Shown here: positions 25,213 through 34,696 of the stretch, piece after piece
Layout: every line of letters starts with the position of its first letter
Numbering within the stretch: the stretch's first letter is position 1
From: CAYMUL01 sp964393605
Lineage (GTDB): Bacteria > Bacteroidota > Ignavibacteria > Ignavibacteriales > Ignavibacteriaceae
Direction: 5' to 3'
DNA: 64,000 nucleotides
NCBI GenBank assembly: GCA_964393605.1
Contig: CAYMUL010000001.1
Span: forward strand, 186,001-250,000
The notes under the pieces: generated by a model
Told to the model about the DNA's origin: nothing
Databases searched by the model: none
Seen by the model: the letters and a program-made list of their open reading frames with translations, nothing else
Made by a program: the position numbers and the translations under genes

Positions 25213-28155
25213 TTATTTTACAATTGGAAGAATAATTTTAACTTCGGTTCCCTCGCCGAGTTCGCTTTCAAGAGTAATTTTTCCTTCATGTTCTTTAACA
25301 ATTTTTTCGGCGATACAAAGCCCGAGCCCGACGCCATTCTTTTTACCGTGCGACATAAACGGTTCGAACACGCGTTCAACAATACTTGGCGGAATTCCGA
25401 GTCCGTCATCCTTCAAAAGTATTTCCACTTCATTTTCAGTAACTGAAGTAGAGAGATAAAAATTTCCGCCGTTCGGCAGTGCATCGCATGCATTTTTTGT
25501 AACTTGATAAATTGCCTGATACAACTCTCTTCTATCAACATTTACGAAAACATCTTTATCAAATTTTTTGAAGAGTTTCACTCCGCGCAACTCAACATAT
25601 TCAGCAACCTGATCGAGAATCTCATCCATTACTTTATTCATACTTTGAACTTTAGTTCTCAAAATCGTTTTCCCTTCGGAATAACTTAAAGTTGTTTGCA
25701 CAAGATTTATTATTCCGTTCGTTTGTTGAATAATCATATCCAAAACCTGACGAACATCGGGAGTTATATTTTTCTTTTTTATATGTTCGGCAAAATGTTT
25801 GATTGTGAGTATCGGTTTTTTAATATCACCGATTATGAATGTCGAAACTTTACCGAGCGAAGTGAGTCTGTCTGTCTTTAAAGTTTGCTCAAACAATTCG
25901 GCTTTCTCTAATGCTATAGCCGCATGAATAGAAAGTGCTTCCAAAAAATCTTCATCTATTTCTGTAAAGCGACCGTTCAAACTATTTATTAATTGAAGAA
26001 CGCCGACGACCATTCCAACTTTATTTTTTATCGGAAAGCAGATCATCGATCTTGTTTTATATCCTGATATTTTATCGTACTCCGGGTTAAATCGCTCATC
26101 TTTAGTTACATCAACAATATTAACCGTTTCGCCTGCAAGTGCAACCCAGCCGGCTAACCCGACACCAATATTCAAACGAATTTCCTCGATGTTATCGCCC
26201 CGCACAATTTTCGACCATAGTTCATGCTTCTCCTGATCGATAATATAAAGAGTTCCTCTATCTGCACGAGCCAAAGTTGTCGCCGCATCAATTATACTGC
26301 GAAGTACTTCATCAATCTTAAATGTGCTGTTCACAGATTGTGTGCATGAAATCAGAAGATTTAACTGTTCGGCTGACAATGATCTGTGAGTTGCGTCTGT
26401 ATCTTTGTGTTGTTTTATTATCTCTTCAAAAGTTGCTTTCTTTTCGTCGAGATTTTTTTCTTTAGTGAATGCTGTGTCGGAATCAAAAGTGAATTTTTTC
26501 TCTTCAGCAATTTCAGGGATTTTCAATCCTTCAAATCCGGCACCAAGAATTTCTTCATCTTTACTTTTGAGAACATCAAGATTTAATTTTACTTTTTCTT
26601 CCTCTTTCGCTTGCAGAATTTCATCATCTTCTTCATGAAAAGCTTCAGCTTTCGGGAGGGGTTCTTTAAGATTTGAACTTGAAAAATCTTCAAACTGAAA
26701 ATTTATTTTCGGCTGTTCCGCTTTTTCTTCCGTTGATTCCAATTTTTGCGGAGAGGAAAAATCCCATGAAAATCCTTCATCTTCCGAAACACTTTTTTCT
26801 TCAGTGGAATCCTCTTCAGCTTCATCACTGAATTTTTCTTTTATAGAAGGGAATTCCTCTTCTGCTTTTGTCTTATTAAAATCCCAACCAAGTTTTTCCT
26901 CTTCGGGAGGAACATCATCAAAGTGAACGGGAAATTTTACTTTATCTTCAATAGTTGTTTTTACCGCTTCGGACGATGGTACGAAATTCCACGAAATATC
27001 TTCTTCCGAAGATTCTACCTCTTCCTTTTCAACTTCACTTGAATCAACTTTTTCTTCACTTTGGGAAGAAGGAGCAAAATTCCAAGCATTGTCTAACTCC
27101 CCTGTGGATTCAGATTTTGTTTCATCTGTTGGAGTTTCCTCTTCGGAAGAAGGAGTGAAATCCCACTTAAATTTTTCGGTTGTGGTTCGTGGTTCATCGG
27201 CAGGCAAAACCGGCGTGCGCTCAGCCGTATCGCGCCCGAAAGAACCAAAATTAAATTTTGTTTCTTCATCGGTTTGTTTTAATGAATCATCGAGAAAATC
27301 GAGATTTAATTTGGGAGATTCAACTTCGGGTTCGATTTGAGGGAGAGAAATTTCTTCTTCGGTAATTTTAAATTCATCAGTAGTAGATTCTTCACTGCTC
27401 TCGAACGATGATTGCTCAAACTCGCGATCTTCCTCCGGTTCCGGCAATGATGGAAGCACTTGCTCAAAACTATCATTCTTCGACTTTGCGTCGGTTTTTG
27501 ATTTACCGTTAATTCCCTCAGTATCAGAGAATTTTAAAGTAGTATGTTTTAAGAAATGAAGCGTATCTTTTTTAAGTTTCTTCTCTTCCTCAATTTCTAT
27601 AGTTCTTGCTTTAACTAAAAAATCTTCAGGGTTTTCGGAAGGATCTTCCATTCCTGAAAGCCCCATAATTTCTCTAATCTCGTCTCTGGTTTTTTTGAAA
27701 TCTTCATAAGCAACATCGGCTTGTGCTTCCGACGAATCATTATCGAATTCAACTATCGGGGATTCGCCTTGTAAATTGGACCATATTTTTCTATTGCGCG
27801 AAACAAGATCATTGACTTCTTTTCTTCGCAAAACATATAGCATACAATCTTTATCGGCAACTGCGGAAGATGCTCGTGATTTGTTTTCAAGAAATTCTTT
27901 TTCGCCGAGGAAATCATTTTTATTTTTTAAGAAAATTCTCGGCACGTCGTTGGGAATAGTTTGTTTGACCTTCACTTCCCCTTCAAGGATAAGATAGATT
28001 TGATCAGCCGCTTCGCCGATCCGGAAAATAATCTCTCCTTCCTTAATGTTAAGAAGGTCTGGTTTGTTGACAGTAAGTTTCAGTTCGTTTTCGGAAACAT
28101 GCTCGAAAAGTCTGTTTGCTTTAATTAACTGAATCGGTTTAATTTGGGGAGCCAT
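25213..28155 (-). CDS. cNMP-binding/GAF/HATPase kinase-like protein with long acidic linker, no phospho-acceptor His
   Basis: 980 residues. Residues about 10-130: cyclic-nucleotide-binding fold ('GEIIFRIGEAADQIYLILEGEVKV'-type, cited here as 'EAADQIYLILEGEVKV'). Residues about 140-600: acidic, Ser/Glu-rich, presumably disordered, with repeated W-[DN]-F words (WDFTPSS, WNFAPSS, WNFVPSS, WDFNKT, WDFSSP). About 605-765: GAF domain. About 770-800: dimerisation helix reading 'STFIIGDIKKPIL', where histidine kinases have 'HE(I/L)xNPL'; the His is missing. About 870-978: HATPase_c with 'NACDAL', 'DDGLGIPP' and 'GVGLGLCIA' intact. So it probably binds ATP but cannot autophosphorylate on His in the normal way. 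Confidence 0.8.
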   Translation of the reverse strand: MAPQIKPIQLIKANRLFEHVSENELKLTVNKPDLLNIKEGEIIFRIGEAADQIYLILEGEVKVKQTIPNDVPRIFLKNKNDFLGEKEFLENKSRASSAVADKDCMLYVLRRKEVNDLVSRNRKIWSNLQGESPIVEFDNDSSEAQADVAYEDFKKTRDEIREIMGLSGMEDPSENPEDFLVKARTIEIEEEKKLKKDTLHFLKHTTLKFSDTEGINGKSKTDAKSKNDSFEQVLPSLPEPEEDREFEQSSFESSEESTTDEFKITEEEISLPQIEPEVESPKLNLDFLDDSLKQTDEETKFNFGSFGRDTAERTPVLPADEPRTTTEKFKWDFTPSSEEETPTDETKSESTGELDNAWNFAPSSQSEEKVDSSEVEKEEVESSEEDISWNFVPSSEAVKTTIEDKVKFPVHFDDVPPEEEKLGWDFNKTKAEEEFPSIKEKFSDEAEEDSTEEKSVSEDEGFSWDFSSPQKLESTEEKAEQPKINFQFEDFSSSNLKEPLPKAEAFHEEDDEILQAKEEEKVKLNLDVLKSKDEEILGAGFEGLKIPEIAEEKKFTFDSDTAFTKEKNLDEKKATFEEIIKQHKDTDATHRSLSAEQLNLLISCTQSVNSTFKIDEVLRSIIDAATTLARADRGTLYIIDQEKHELWSKIVRGDNIEEIRLNIGVGLAGWVALAGETVNIVDVTKDERFNPEYDKISGYKTRSMICFPIKNKVGMVVGVLQLINSLNGRFTEIDEDFLEALSIHAAIALEKAELFEQTLKTDRLTSLGKVSTFIIGDIKKPILTIKHFAEHIKKKNITPDVRQVLDMIIQQTNGIINLVQTTLSYSEGKTILRTKVQSMNKVMDEILDQVAEYVELRGVKLFKKFDKDVFVNVDRRELYQAIYQVTKNACDALPNGGNFYLSTSVTENEVEILLKDDGLGIPPSIVERVFEPFMSHGKKNGVGLGLCIAEKIVKEHEGKITLESELGEGTEVKIILPIVK

Positions 28156-28199
28156 TAGTTAAAAAATATTCTCTAATAAATTTATTGAAAGCAATAATA

Positions 28200-28811
28200 A
28201 TGATTTCTTCAGAAATAGAAAAAGGTATCAAACATTTAAGAATTAACGACCCCAAAATGAAAAAAATAATTGAATCATGCGAACCTTTTAAATTAAAACC
28301 GCGAAAAGATTTTTTCCCTTCATTACTCCGCGCAATAATCGGGCAACAGCTTTCGATGACTGCCGCGGCTTCCATTTACAAACGATTTAATACATTTGTT
28401 GATGGAAAGCCGTCTCCCGAAAAAATTCTTGCCGCTCAACACGAGGAACTTCGCGCACTCGGTTTATCAAATGCAAAGGCGAAATTCATAAAAGATCTTT
28501 CCGAAAAAATTTTGGAAAAGAAAGTGCATCCGAAAAATCATGCCACAATGAGTGATGAAGAAATTATTTCGGAACTTACACAGGTGAAGGGAATAGGGGA
28601 ATGGACCGCACACATGTATTTGATGTTCACGCTTGTGCGCCCAAATGTTCTTCCCACAAAAGATCTCGGAATTAAAAAAGGAATTCAAAAAATTTACGGC
28701 TTACGAAATCTTCCCGACGAAAGAAAAGTTACGTTAATCTCTACAAAAAATAATTGGACGCCGTTCAATACCATTGCATGCTGGTACGTTTGGCGCAGTT
28801 TGGAAATATAA
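28200..28811 (+). CDS. DNA-3-methyladenine glycosylase II (AlkA-like, HhH-GPD)
   Basis: 203 residues from the ATG at 28200 (a TTG at 28185 is also open). 'LLRAIIGQQLSMTAAASIYKR', HhH 'LTQVKGIGEWTAHMYLMF' and catalytic loop 'PTKDLGIKKGIQ' with the essential Asp match the AlkA/HhH-GPD superfamily. Lacks the N-terminal AlkA domain, as do many short bacterial members. Removes alkylated purines. Divergent from the kinase-like gene with 45 nt between. Confidence 0.88.
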   Translation: MISSEIEKGIKHLRINDPKMKKIIESCEPFKLKPRKDFFPSLLRAIIGQQLSMTAAASIYKRFNTFVDGKPSPEKILAAQHEELRALGLSNAKAKFIKDLSEKILEKKVHPKNHATMSDEEIISELTQVKGIGEWTAHMYLMFTLVRPNVLPTKDLGIKKGIQKIYGLRNLPDERKVTLISTKNNWTPFNTIACWYVWRSLEI

Positions 28812-28901
28812 ATGAAAAAATTTGACCACACTTTTTATTCACAGCATTAAACAATTAACTTTGAAACCGAGAATCGATTTTTTCCAATTTACATCTTACC
28901 A

Positions 28902-29465
28902 ATGGACGAAGAAAAATTAATAGAACTTGCTCAGCAGGGCGATAGAAAAGCATTAACCGAACTCGTAAAAAAATATGAGCAGACGGTTTATAACTTTGCG
29001 TTTAAAATTTGCCGTGATAAAGATAAAGCCGAAAACACTATGCAGGAAACTTTTCTCAGCATGGTTAAGTCGCTTCATCAGTTTGATAAAAAATCTAAAC
29101 TTTCTACCTGGCTTTACCGGATTGTTGCAAATCATTGCCTGATGGAAGCAAGGAAAATGAAGAATAAAAAATTTATTGACGTTGAGGGTGAAGAAGGAAA
29201 TTTGTTCGAAGAGAAATTTGCCGCCGACGGCAGAACTATTCCTTCAAAAACTGTTTTAAATAATGAACTTAAAGAATTGCTCGATGCGGCAATTAGCAAA
29301 CTTGCGCCTGAATATCGAATTGTATTTACACTTCGCGATGTTGAACAACTTTCCACCGAGGAAACTGCGCAGATAGCCGGACTTTCAGTTCCGGCAGTGA
29401 AATCAAGGCTGCACAGAGCAAGAGCATTTTTAAGAAACGAACTATCGGAGTCCTTGAATTTATGA
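28902..29465 (+). CDS. ECF-type RNA polymerase sigma factor
   Basis: 187 residues. Region 2 'ELVKKYEQTVYNFAFKICRD', 'QETFLSMVKSLHQF' and 'LSTWLYRIVANHCL'; region 4 'LAPEYRIVFTLRDVEQLS' and 'EETAQIAGLSVPAVKSRLH'. Starts a stress-type operon: the anti-sigma gene overlaps its stop by 4 nt. Usual ECF behaviour is release from the anti-sigma factor on a signal, then self-activation. Confidence 0.93.
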   Translation: MDEEKLIELAQQGDRKALTELVKKYEQTVYNFAFKICRDKDKAENTMQETFLSMVKSLHQFDKKSKLSTWLYRIVANHCLMEARKMKNKKFIDVEGEEGNLFEEKFAADGRTIPSKTVLNNELKELLDAAISKLAPEYRIVFTLRDVEQLSTEETAQIAGLSVPAVKSRLHRARAFLRNELSESLNL

Positions 29466-29701
29466 ATGAATTAAAAGTTAACTGCAAAGAAGTCTGGAAT
29501 CACATCTGCGAAAGTTTGAGTGAAGAATTGAATTCACCAAAATGCCGCGCAATTAGAGAGCATTTGTCAAAGTGTACAACTTGTCAAAATTATTTTGATT
29601 CGGTTGAAAAGACAATCGATTTCTACCGCAAGTACAATGTTCATATGCCGGGCGAATCTCACGAAAAATTGATGGAGTTGCTGAATCTCAACGAGAAGTA
29701 A
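29462..29701 (+). CDS. Small zinc-finger anti-sigma factor
   Basis: 79 residues. 'IREHLSKCTTCQNYF' carries the HxxxCxxC zinc site of ZAS-type anti-sigma factors, with an upstream Cys in 'SPKCRAIREH'. No membrane helix, so a soluble, possibly redox-sensitive form. ATGA overlap with the sigma gene implies equal translation. Confidence 0.85.
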   Translation: MNELKVNCKEVWNHICESLSEELNSPKCRAIREHLSKCTTCQNYFDSVEKTIDFYRKYNVHMPGESHEKLMELLNLNEK

Positions 29702-29754
29702 TTCTTCTCGATCTATGCGGGAATAAAATCAATTAAACATTAAAGGAAAATTAA

Positions 29755-30201
29755 ATGGAAAATGCACATTATTACACTACAACTATAAATTGGAAAGAAG
29801 GAAGAATCGGAGAAATTAACAGCAAGAATTTTACACCGATACAAGTAGCAACTCCGCCAGAATTTCCGAAAGGAGTTGAGGGGCTCTGGTCACCCGAACA
29901 TCTTTTTATCGCTTCGGCAAATATTTGTTTGATGACGACATTTCTTGCAATTGCCGAAAATTCGAAATATGATTTTGTCGCGTTTGAAGCGGAGGCAACC
30001 GGCAAACTTGAAAAAGTTGAAAATAATTTTATGATCTCGGAAATCGTAATCAAACCAAAACTAACAATTAAAGATGAAGCGCAAAAAGAAAGAGGAATCC
30101 GGTTGCTTGAAAAATCGGAAGAGAGATGCTTAATCTCCAACTCGATGAAAACAAAAGTGCATCTTGAACCAATAGTTATCATTAACAATAATTTAACATA
30201 A
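29755..30201 (+). CDS. OsmC-family peroxide-reducing protein
   Basis: 148 residues. 'LWSPEHLFIASANICLMTTFLAIAE' is the OsmC/Ohr helix with the first Cys; the second Cys lies near 'EERCLISNSMKT'. These paired Cys reduce organic peroxides. Typical length. AAGGAAAA upstream of the ATG. Downstream of the sigma/anti-sigma pair. Confidence 0.87.
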   Translation: MENAHYYTTTINWKEGRIGEINSKNFTPIQVATPPEFPKGVEGLWSPEHLFIASANICLMTTFLAIAENSKYDFVAFEAEATGKLEKVENNFMISEIVIKPKLTIKDEAQKERGIRLLEKSEERCLISNSMKTKVHLEPIVIINNNLT

Positions 30202-30211
30202 GGAAAACAAC

Positions 30212-30457
30212 ATGCCGATTTACGAATACAAGTGCGAACACTGCAACCAAAAATATGAAGCTCTCGTAAAGAACATTAATTTAACCGATGATATTGGCTG
30301 CCCTGTTTGTAAATCAACTAAAAAGAAAAAATTATTTTCAGCATTTACGGCAACGGTTTCAAACGGAATGTCGACTTCGCAAAATTCATGCGCAGGAGGA
30401 AATTGTAATTTTGATAGCGCCCCCTCTTGCAGTTCAGGGTTTTGTGGCTTAAATTAG
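30212..30457 (+). CDS. FmdB-family zinc ribbon protein
   Basis: 81 residues. 'MPIYEYKCEHCNQKYE' and 'CPVCKS' give the two CxxC knuckles of the FmdB zinc ribbon; 'CSSGFCGLN' ends the protein. Putative regulatory or nucleic-acid-binding small protein; 10 nt after osmC-like. Confidence 0.88.
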   Translation: MPIYEYKCEHCNQKYEALVKNINLTDDIGCPVCKSTKKKKLFSAFTATVSNGMSTSQNSCAGGNCNFDSAPSCSSGFCGLN

Positions 30458-30465
30458 TTCCACAC

Positions 30466-30849
30466 ATGAACAAAATTTTTTTTGCTTTAACTCTTATTAT
30501 GTTCTCGTTCTTTAACATCTCCGGAATAGCACAAAGCTCCAAAGAAAACATCAATGTAAATCAATTCAAAGAATTGATTGCAAATGACTCAACAATTGTA
30601 AAATTGGATGTTCGCACACCTGAAGAACTAACCGGTCCACTCGGACAAATTGAAGGTGTAATAAACATACCTGTACAAGAATTAGAAAACAGAATAAATG
30701 AACTGGAAAAATTCAAAAACAAAAAAATCGTAGTTATTTGCCGATCAGGAAATCGATCTTTACGCGCGACAAAGTTTTTACTTCAGCATGATTTTAATGC
30801 GGTAAATCTTGCAGGCGGAATGATTGAATATCGGAAATCGGAGGAATGA
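30466..30849 (+). CDS. Exported rhodanese-like sulfurtransferase
   Basis: 127 residues from the ATG at 30466, the only start followed by a signal peptide (MNKIFFALTLIMFSFFNISG). Rhodanese domain: 'VKLDVRTPEEL', 'GVINIPVQEL', active-site loop 'VVICRSGNRS' with catalytic Cys, and 'AVNLAGGMIEY'. A periplasmic persulfide carrier. 8 nt after the FmdB gene. Confidence 0.87.
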   Translation: MNKIFFALTLIMFSFFNISGIAQSSKENINVNQFKELIANDSTIVKLDVRTPEELTGPLGQIEGVINIPVQELENRINELEKFKNKKIVVICRSGNRSLRATKFLLQHDFNAVNLAGGMIEYRKSEE

Positions 30850-30898
30850 CACGGTAACAATAAACTATATCATCACAAACTAATAGTGAGAGGTTCTT

Positions 30899-31381
30899 AT
30901 GAAAAAGTTCGCTTTACTTTCTTTCGTCCTTTTTTTCATCGTCGGAACATTAAGTTTCGGACAGAATAATCTTGGAGTAGTGGGAAAAATTATTTCCGAG
31001 GAACAAGCAAATCAGTTGTTTGGCAACGCTCAGAAATCTTTCCATATCACCGGCAAACAATTGGCAACATTCGCGGCAAGCACACATGAATATTTACTTG
31101 TGGGCTTGAAGGAAAATGGTAACGCTCTTGTGGTTCTTGATAATCACAGAAAGCCAATTTTCCCGCGCGGATACAAAGTCGGACAGAACGATGAATTTTT
31201 TGTCTTCAGTATTTCGAAAATTAATGAACTGCTCGGAACCGGAAGTAAAAAAATTACTGTGGAAACCAGAAATGATGGTGTGCTAACTATCTTAGCAAAA
31301 GATGCTGTGGTCAGCGAAGACCGAGGTGATGGACAGGTATTGGAGTTTTCACTTCCTTGTCCGCCACTTTGTCCGAATTGA
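30899..31381 (+). CDS. Exported hypothetical protein
   Basis: 160 residues with signal peptide (MKKFALLSFVLFFIVGTLSFG). The mature part is mixed alpha/beta with a terminal 'CPPLCPN' that could form a disulfide. I do not recognise the family. Heads an operon with a membrane protein, a histidine kinase and a receiver, so it could be a sensor input protein. Confidence 0.6.
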   Translation: MKKFALLSFVLFFIVGTLSFGQNNLGVVGKIISEEQANQLFGNAQKSFHITGKQLATFAASTHEYLLVGLKENGNALVVLDNHRKPIFPRGYKVGQNDEFFVFSISKINELLGTGSKKITVETRNDGVLTILAKDAVVSEDRGDGQVLEFSLPCPPLCPN

Positions 31382-31386
31382 TATAA

Positions 31387-31953
31387 TTGATTTTAATAAT
31401 TTCTTTCATCTCTGCAACGGTTTGGTTACTTCCACCTTTTAGACAAAAAAATACTTTATTCTTTTGGTATTTTGTTGTTTTAGCTTTGGTTGATTTAATT
31501 AGTGTATCATCGCTATACCTTTTGAGTATGCCGATGTTTTTCCTTTATCCTCTTGCATCCGTATTACTTATCGCATCGTTACAGAGAAAAGAAATAAGAA
31601 TGAAATATTGGATATTGTTTGCTGTGTTTGCGGTTGCAGTTGTAGTTTTTCACTTCATAGCAGTTAAACAGGAAATCCAATATTTCATAATAATCTTTTT
31701 GCACTTTGCAGTTTTGATAAGGATTCTACATTTATTTGTACTTGATATTGCAGAATCGAAGTGGGTGAATTTTTTCTTCGTTGGGCTTGCGCTATATGAA
31801 CTGACGGTAATTCTCAAATTTGTTAACATCTTAACCAAACTAATCAACGCTAATGAATATTTTATTGTTACAACAATCTTCGAAATTGCTCTCGGACTCT
31901 TCTTCGTCCTATTTCGAGCAGATAACCGTCGAATCGTTTTTCAGCTTAAATAA
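31387..31953 (+). CDS. Six-helix membrane protein of unknown function
   Basis: 188 residues, almost all hydrophobic: about six membrane helices. TTG start 5 nt after the previous stop; the first in-frame ATG at 31530 would remove the first helix or two. Its last 101 nt overlap the histidine kinase start in another frame. Such membrane proteins beside kinases often act as sensors. Confidence 0.55.
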   Translation: MILIISFISATVWLLPPFRQKNTLFFWYFVVLALVDLISVSSLYLLSMPMFFLYPLASVLLIASLQRKEIRMKYWILFAVFAVAVVVFHFIAVKQEIQYFIIIFLHFAVLIRILHLFVLDIAESKWVNFFFVGLALYELTVILKFVNILTKLINANEYFIVTTIFEIALGLFFVLFRADNRRIVFQLK

Positions 31954-33124
31954 CCCGATAGTTTTTTCGTTTATAAGTATAGTACTGATTGTAACAGTAG
32001 TACTTTTAATTATAAAATATGTTGTAATCCCGATGCAAAAAAGACATTTGCAGTTTCAACGGGATTCGGAACTTCAGCAGGCGCAATTGCTCGCAATGTT
32101 TGCCGAGTACGATCCCGATCCCGTGATTCGCTTCGATTATGATGGTGTTGTCAAGTTGATAAATCAGCGCGGTAACGAATTTTCAGAGTACGATTCTAAC
32201 AAAAGAAAAAATGTTGCAACTCTCTTTCCCGAGCTACAAAAAATGGATCTTCAATCTTTAATTAATAAGGAAGAACGAAAGACATTCATATCTCAACGGG
32301 GAGATAAATATTATAAACTCACTGTTACCGGAATTCCAAAATTCAAGATGGGGCAGATTTACTGCAACGATATCACCGAATTGAAAAACACTGAAACACG
32401 TTTAATTGCCGCGTTGGAGAAAGCGGAGGAAAGTGAAAAACTTAAATCATATTTTCTTTCGCAGATGTCGCATGAAATCAGAACACCGCTGAATGCAATT
32501 CTTGGTTTCACAGACGTGCTAAAACATGAACTCGGCGATAATGTACCAGCCGAACTTGGTTCGGTTTTTAGTTCGATTGAAAAATCGGGCAGGCGGCTTT
32601 ATAGAACAATAGATTTGAATTTGAATATGTCCACAATATTAAGCGGCGGTTTCAAAATTACAAAACAGAAGGCGTTAATTGCCGATACTTTACAACCAAT
32701 AATATTTGAGTATCGTGCTTACGCAAAAGAGAAAAATTTATTTTTTGAGTTCAGAGATTTAACCCATCGAATTCCTTACACGGTTGATGTTTATACATTT
32801 CAAATGATCGCAACAAATCTGATTGATAACGCGATAAAATATACAAGAGAGGGGCATGTATTCATTGAAGTTCGCATACTTGACGATAAAGAATTATATC
32901 TCAAAGTAGAAGATTCAGGTATTGGAATGTCCGATCAATTTAAAAATGATCTTTTCCGACCGTATTATCAGGAGGAGATGGGTTATAGCCGCGCATACGA
33001 AGGGAACGGGTTAGGGCTTGCACTTTGCGAGCGATTAATATATTTAAATAATGGTTCAATAGAAGTTTCATCCACTAAAGGAGTGGGTTCAACTTTTACT
33101 GTAAAAATTCCGGTTAATCTTTAG
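31853..33124 (+). CDS. Membrane-bound PAS-containing sensor histidine kinase
   Basis: 423 residues. One membrane helix (about 33-57), PAS-like domain (about 80-175; 'AEYDPDPVIRFDYDG'), coiled linker, HisKA with 'FLSQMSHEIRTPLNAILGF' (intact His), and HATPase_c with 'NLIDNAIKYT', 'EDSGIGM' and 'NGLGLALCERL'. The cytosolic partner is the receiver gene 11 nt downstream. The chosen ATG overlaps the previous gene by 101 nt; no better start for the membrane helix is seen. Confidence 0.87.
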   Translation: MNILLLQQSSKLLSDSSSSYFEQITVESFFSLNNPIVFSFISIVLIVTVVLLIIKYVVIPMQKRHLQFQRDSELQQAQLLAMFAEYDPDPVIRFDYDGVVKLINQRGNEFSEYDSNKRKNVATLFPELQKMDLQSLINKEERKTFISQRGDKYYKLTVTGIPKFKMGQIYCNDITELKNTETRLIAALEKAEESEKLKSYFLSQMSHEIRTPLNAILGFTDVLKHELGDNVPAELGSVFSSIEKSGRRLYRTIDLNLNMSTILSGGFKITKQKALIADTLQPIIFEYRAYAKEKNLFFEFRDLTHRIPYTVDVYTFQMIATNLIDNAIKYTREGHVFIEVRILDDKELYLKVEDSGIGMSDQFKNDLFRPYYQEEMGYSRAYEGNGLGLALCERLIYLNNGSIEVSSTKGVGSTFTVKIPVNL

Positions 33125-33135
33125 GAGGACAATTT

Positions 33136-33522
33136 ATGGGAGATAACTTCTCTACAAATTTAAAAATGCTGATTGTTGAGGATGATTTTGAAAACAAAAA
33201 TCTTTATCGTTTTCTTTTTTTTCGATCATTCCAAATAACTTTTTGCAGTACAGCAAACGAAGCTTTGCTTTCTTTACAAGAAAATTTTTTTAACATAATA
33301 ATAATTGATATCGGTCTGCCCGGAGAGAAGAACGGGTTGGATTTGATTCGTGAATTCAGAAAAATGCCCGAATACGCCAACACTCCGATAATATGTGTAA
33401 CCGCTTTTGTTCAATGGAAGGATAGGCAACTTGTGCTGGAAGCCGGGGCAAATACTTTTCTCACCAAACCTTTGCGAAATGAAGTAATAATCGATTACGT
33501 AAGCGAGTTACTTCAAAAATAA
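33136..33522 (+). CDS. Single-domain response regulator (CheY-like)
   Basis: 128 residues, receiver only. Acidic pair in 'LIVEDDFE', phospho-Asp in 'IIIIDIGLPG', Thr in 'ICVTAF' and Lys in 'FLTKPL'. AGGAGG before the ATG. No output domain, so it passes the phosphate on or acts by protein contact. Partner of the kinase just upstream. Confidence 0.9.
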   Translation: MGDNFSTNLKMLIVEDDFENKNLYRFLFFRSFQITFCSTANEALLSLQENFFNIIIIDIGLPGEKNGLDLIREFRKMPEYANTPIICVTAFVQWKDRQLVLEAGANTFLTKPLRNEVIIDYVSELLQK

Positions 33523-33561
33523 TTTTAACGAAAAATTTATTTACTTTTTGTGAATTTGAAT

Positions 33562-34602
33562 TTATTGTTTCCGCAGAAATCGGGTCTCTTCGAGTGTTAA
33601 GATTATCGAGATGCGATGAGTATCGTCAAGCCGCTCATCTTCCGCTAAATTGAAGCGTGCAAAAGAATAATCAATATTCAACTTCGGAAGTTTAACTCCT
33701 GCGCCAATTGTAAATTGCTTCACATCGTTATAACCGCCGCGGATTGCAAAAAGATTTTTGAAATTATATTCTGCTCCAAAATGGGAATCAAAACTAATGG
33801 GACCTAAATTGAAATATGAAGCAAATTTTCTATTCTCGAAACGAATGTCAAAATCTAAACCGGTGGAAAATCTTCCGCCGAGAAAATCAAGACCGTAAGC
33901 CGCACCGGTTTTTAATGTGGGAGTAATTAATTCTGTTCTTCCTGTACTCCATGCAAGCAAAGTCGTTGTAACATCTTGAACGTTTGCACCAACAGTTAAA
34001 TTTTCCATCGGGAAATAGATTGCACCAATATCAAAGCCGATTCCGGTTGCACTGAAATCACCGAGACTTCTATAAATTAATTTTACATTTGCGCCAAGGT
34101 AAAGATCATCGCTATATCTTTTTGCGTAAGTTAAATATCCCGCCCAATCTTGATTTGAAAACTCAATTACTTTTGAAGGATCAATTCGTGCGGAAGGAAG
34201 CGTAATATCATAAATAACTTTTCCGGTGATTCGATCTACCAAAGCATTTCTTGTATCGGGAATGCCATCTACACCAAGTCTCATAATACTGAGTGAAACG
34301 GAAGCATCAGTTCCGTAAGGGAGACCAACGGCGATATAATTGTAATTTACGAGATTGCCGAATCGTTCATCATGCATGAGAGATATTTGCGGATAATTTA
34401 AGTGCGCTAAACCTGCGGGATTGTAGTAAGCGGCAGTAACATCATTTGCAATTGCCGTATATGCGCCGCCCATTCCGAGCGGTCTTCCGCCAACACCGAT
34501 TGCGAGAAATTCTCCGGCGTATTTTCCGAATACAACTTGCGCTTCTAAATTCATATTTATTAAAAACGTAAGTGAAAGGAACAAAAATATTTTCTTCTGC
34601 AT
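33562..34602 (-). CDS. PorV/PorQ-family outer-membrane beta-barrel protein
   Basis: 346 residues with signal peptide ending near 'NLEAQ'. 'FLAIGVGGRPLGMGGAYTAIANDVTAAYYNPAGLA' type N-terminus (seen in parts as 'GRPLGMGGAYTAI' and 'AYYNPAGLA') and repeated beta strands define the PorV/PorQ group, FadL-like barrels that serve type IX secretion or shuttle cargo to the surface. A second member is at 44103-45095. Confidence 0.85.
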   Translation of the reverse strand: MQKKIFLFLSLTFLINMNLEAQVVFGKYAGEFLAIGVGGRPLGMGGAYTAIANDVTAAYYNPAGLAHLNYPQISLMHDERFGNLVNYNYIAVGLPYGTDASVSLSIMRLGVDGIPDTRNALVDRITGKVIYDITLPSARIDPSKVIEFSNQDWAGYLTYAKRYSDDLYLGANVKLIYRSLGDFSATGIGFDIGAIYFPMENLTVGANVQDVTTTLLAWSTGRTELITPTLKTGAAYGLDFLGGRFSTGLDFDIRFENRKFASYFNLGPISFDSHFGAEYNFKNLFAIRGGYNDVKQFTIGAGVKLPKLNIDYSFARFNLAEDERLDDTHRISIILTLEETRFLRKQ

Positions 34603-34696
34603 TTAGTTCTCCATTATTAAAAATGTGGGGCGAAAATTTGAAAAGGATGAGGTGAAAATCAAGCCCAATTTTAATGATTCCATTTATCGATGCGGT

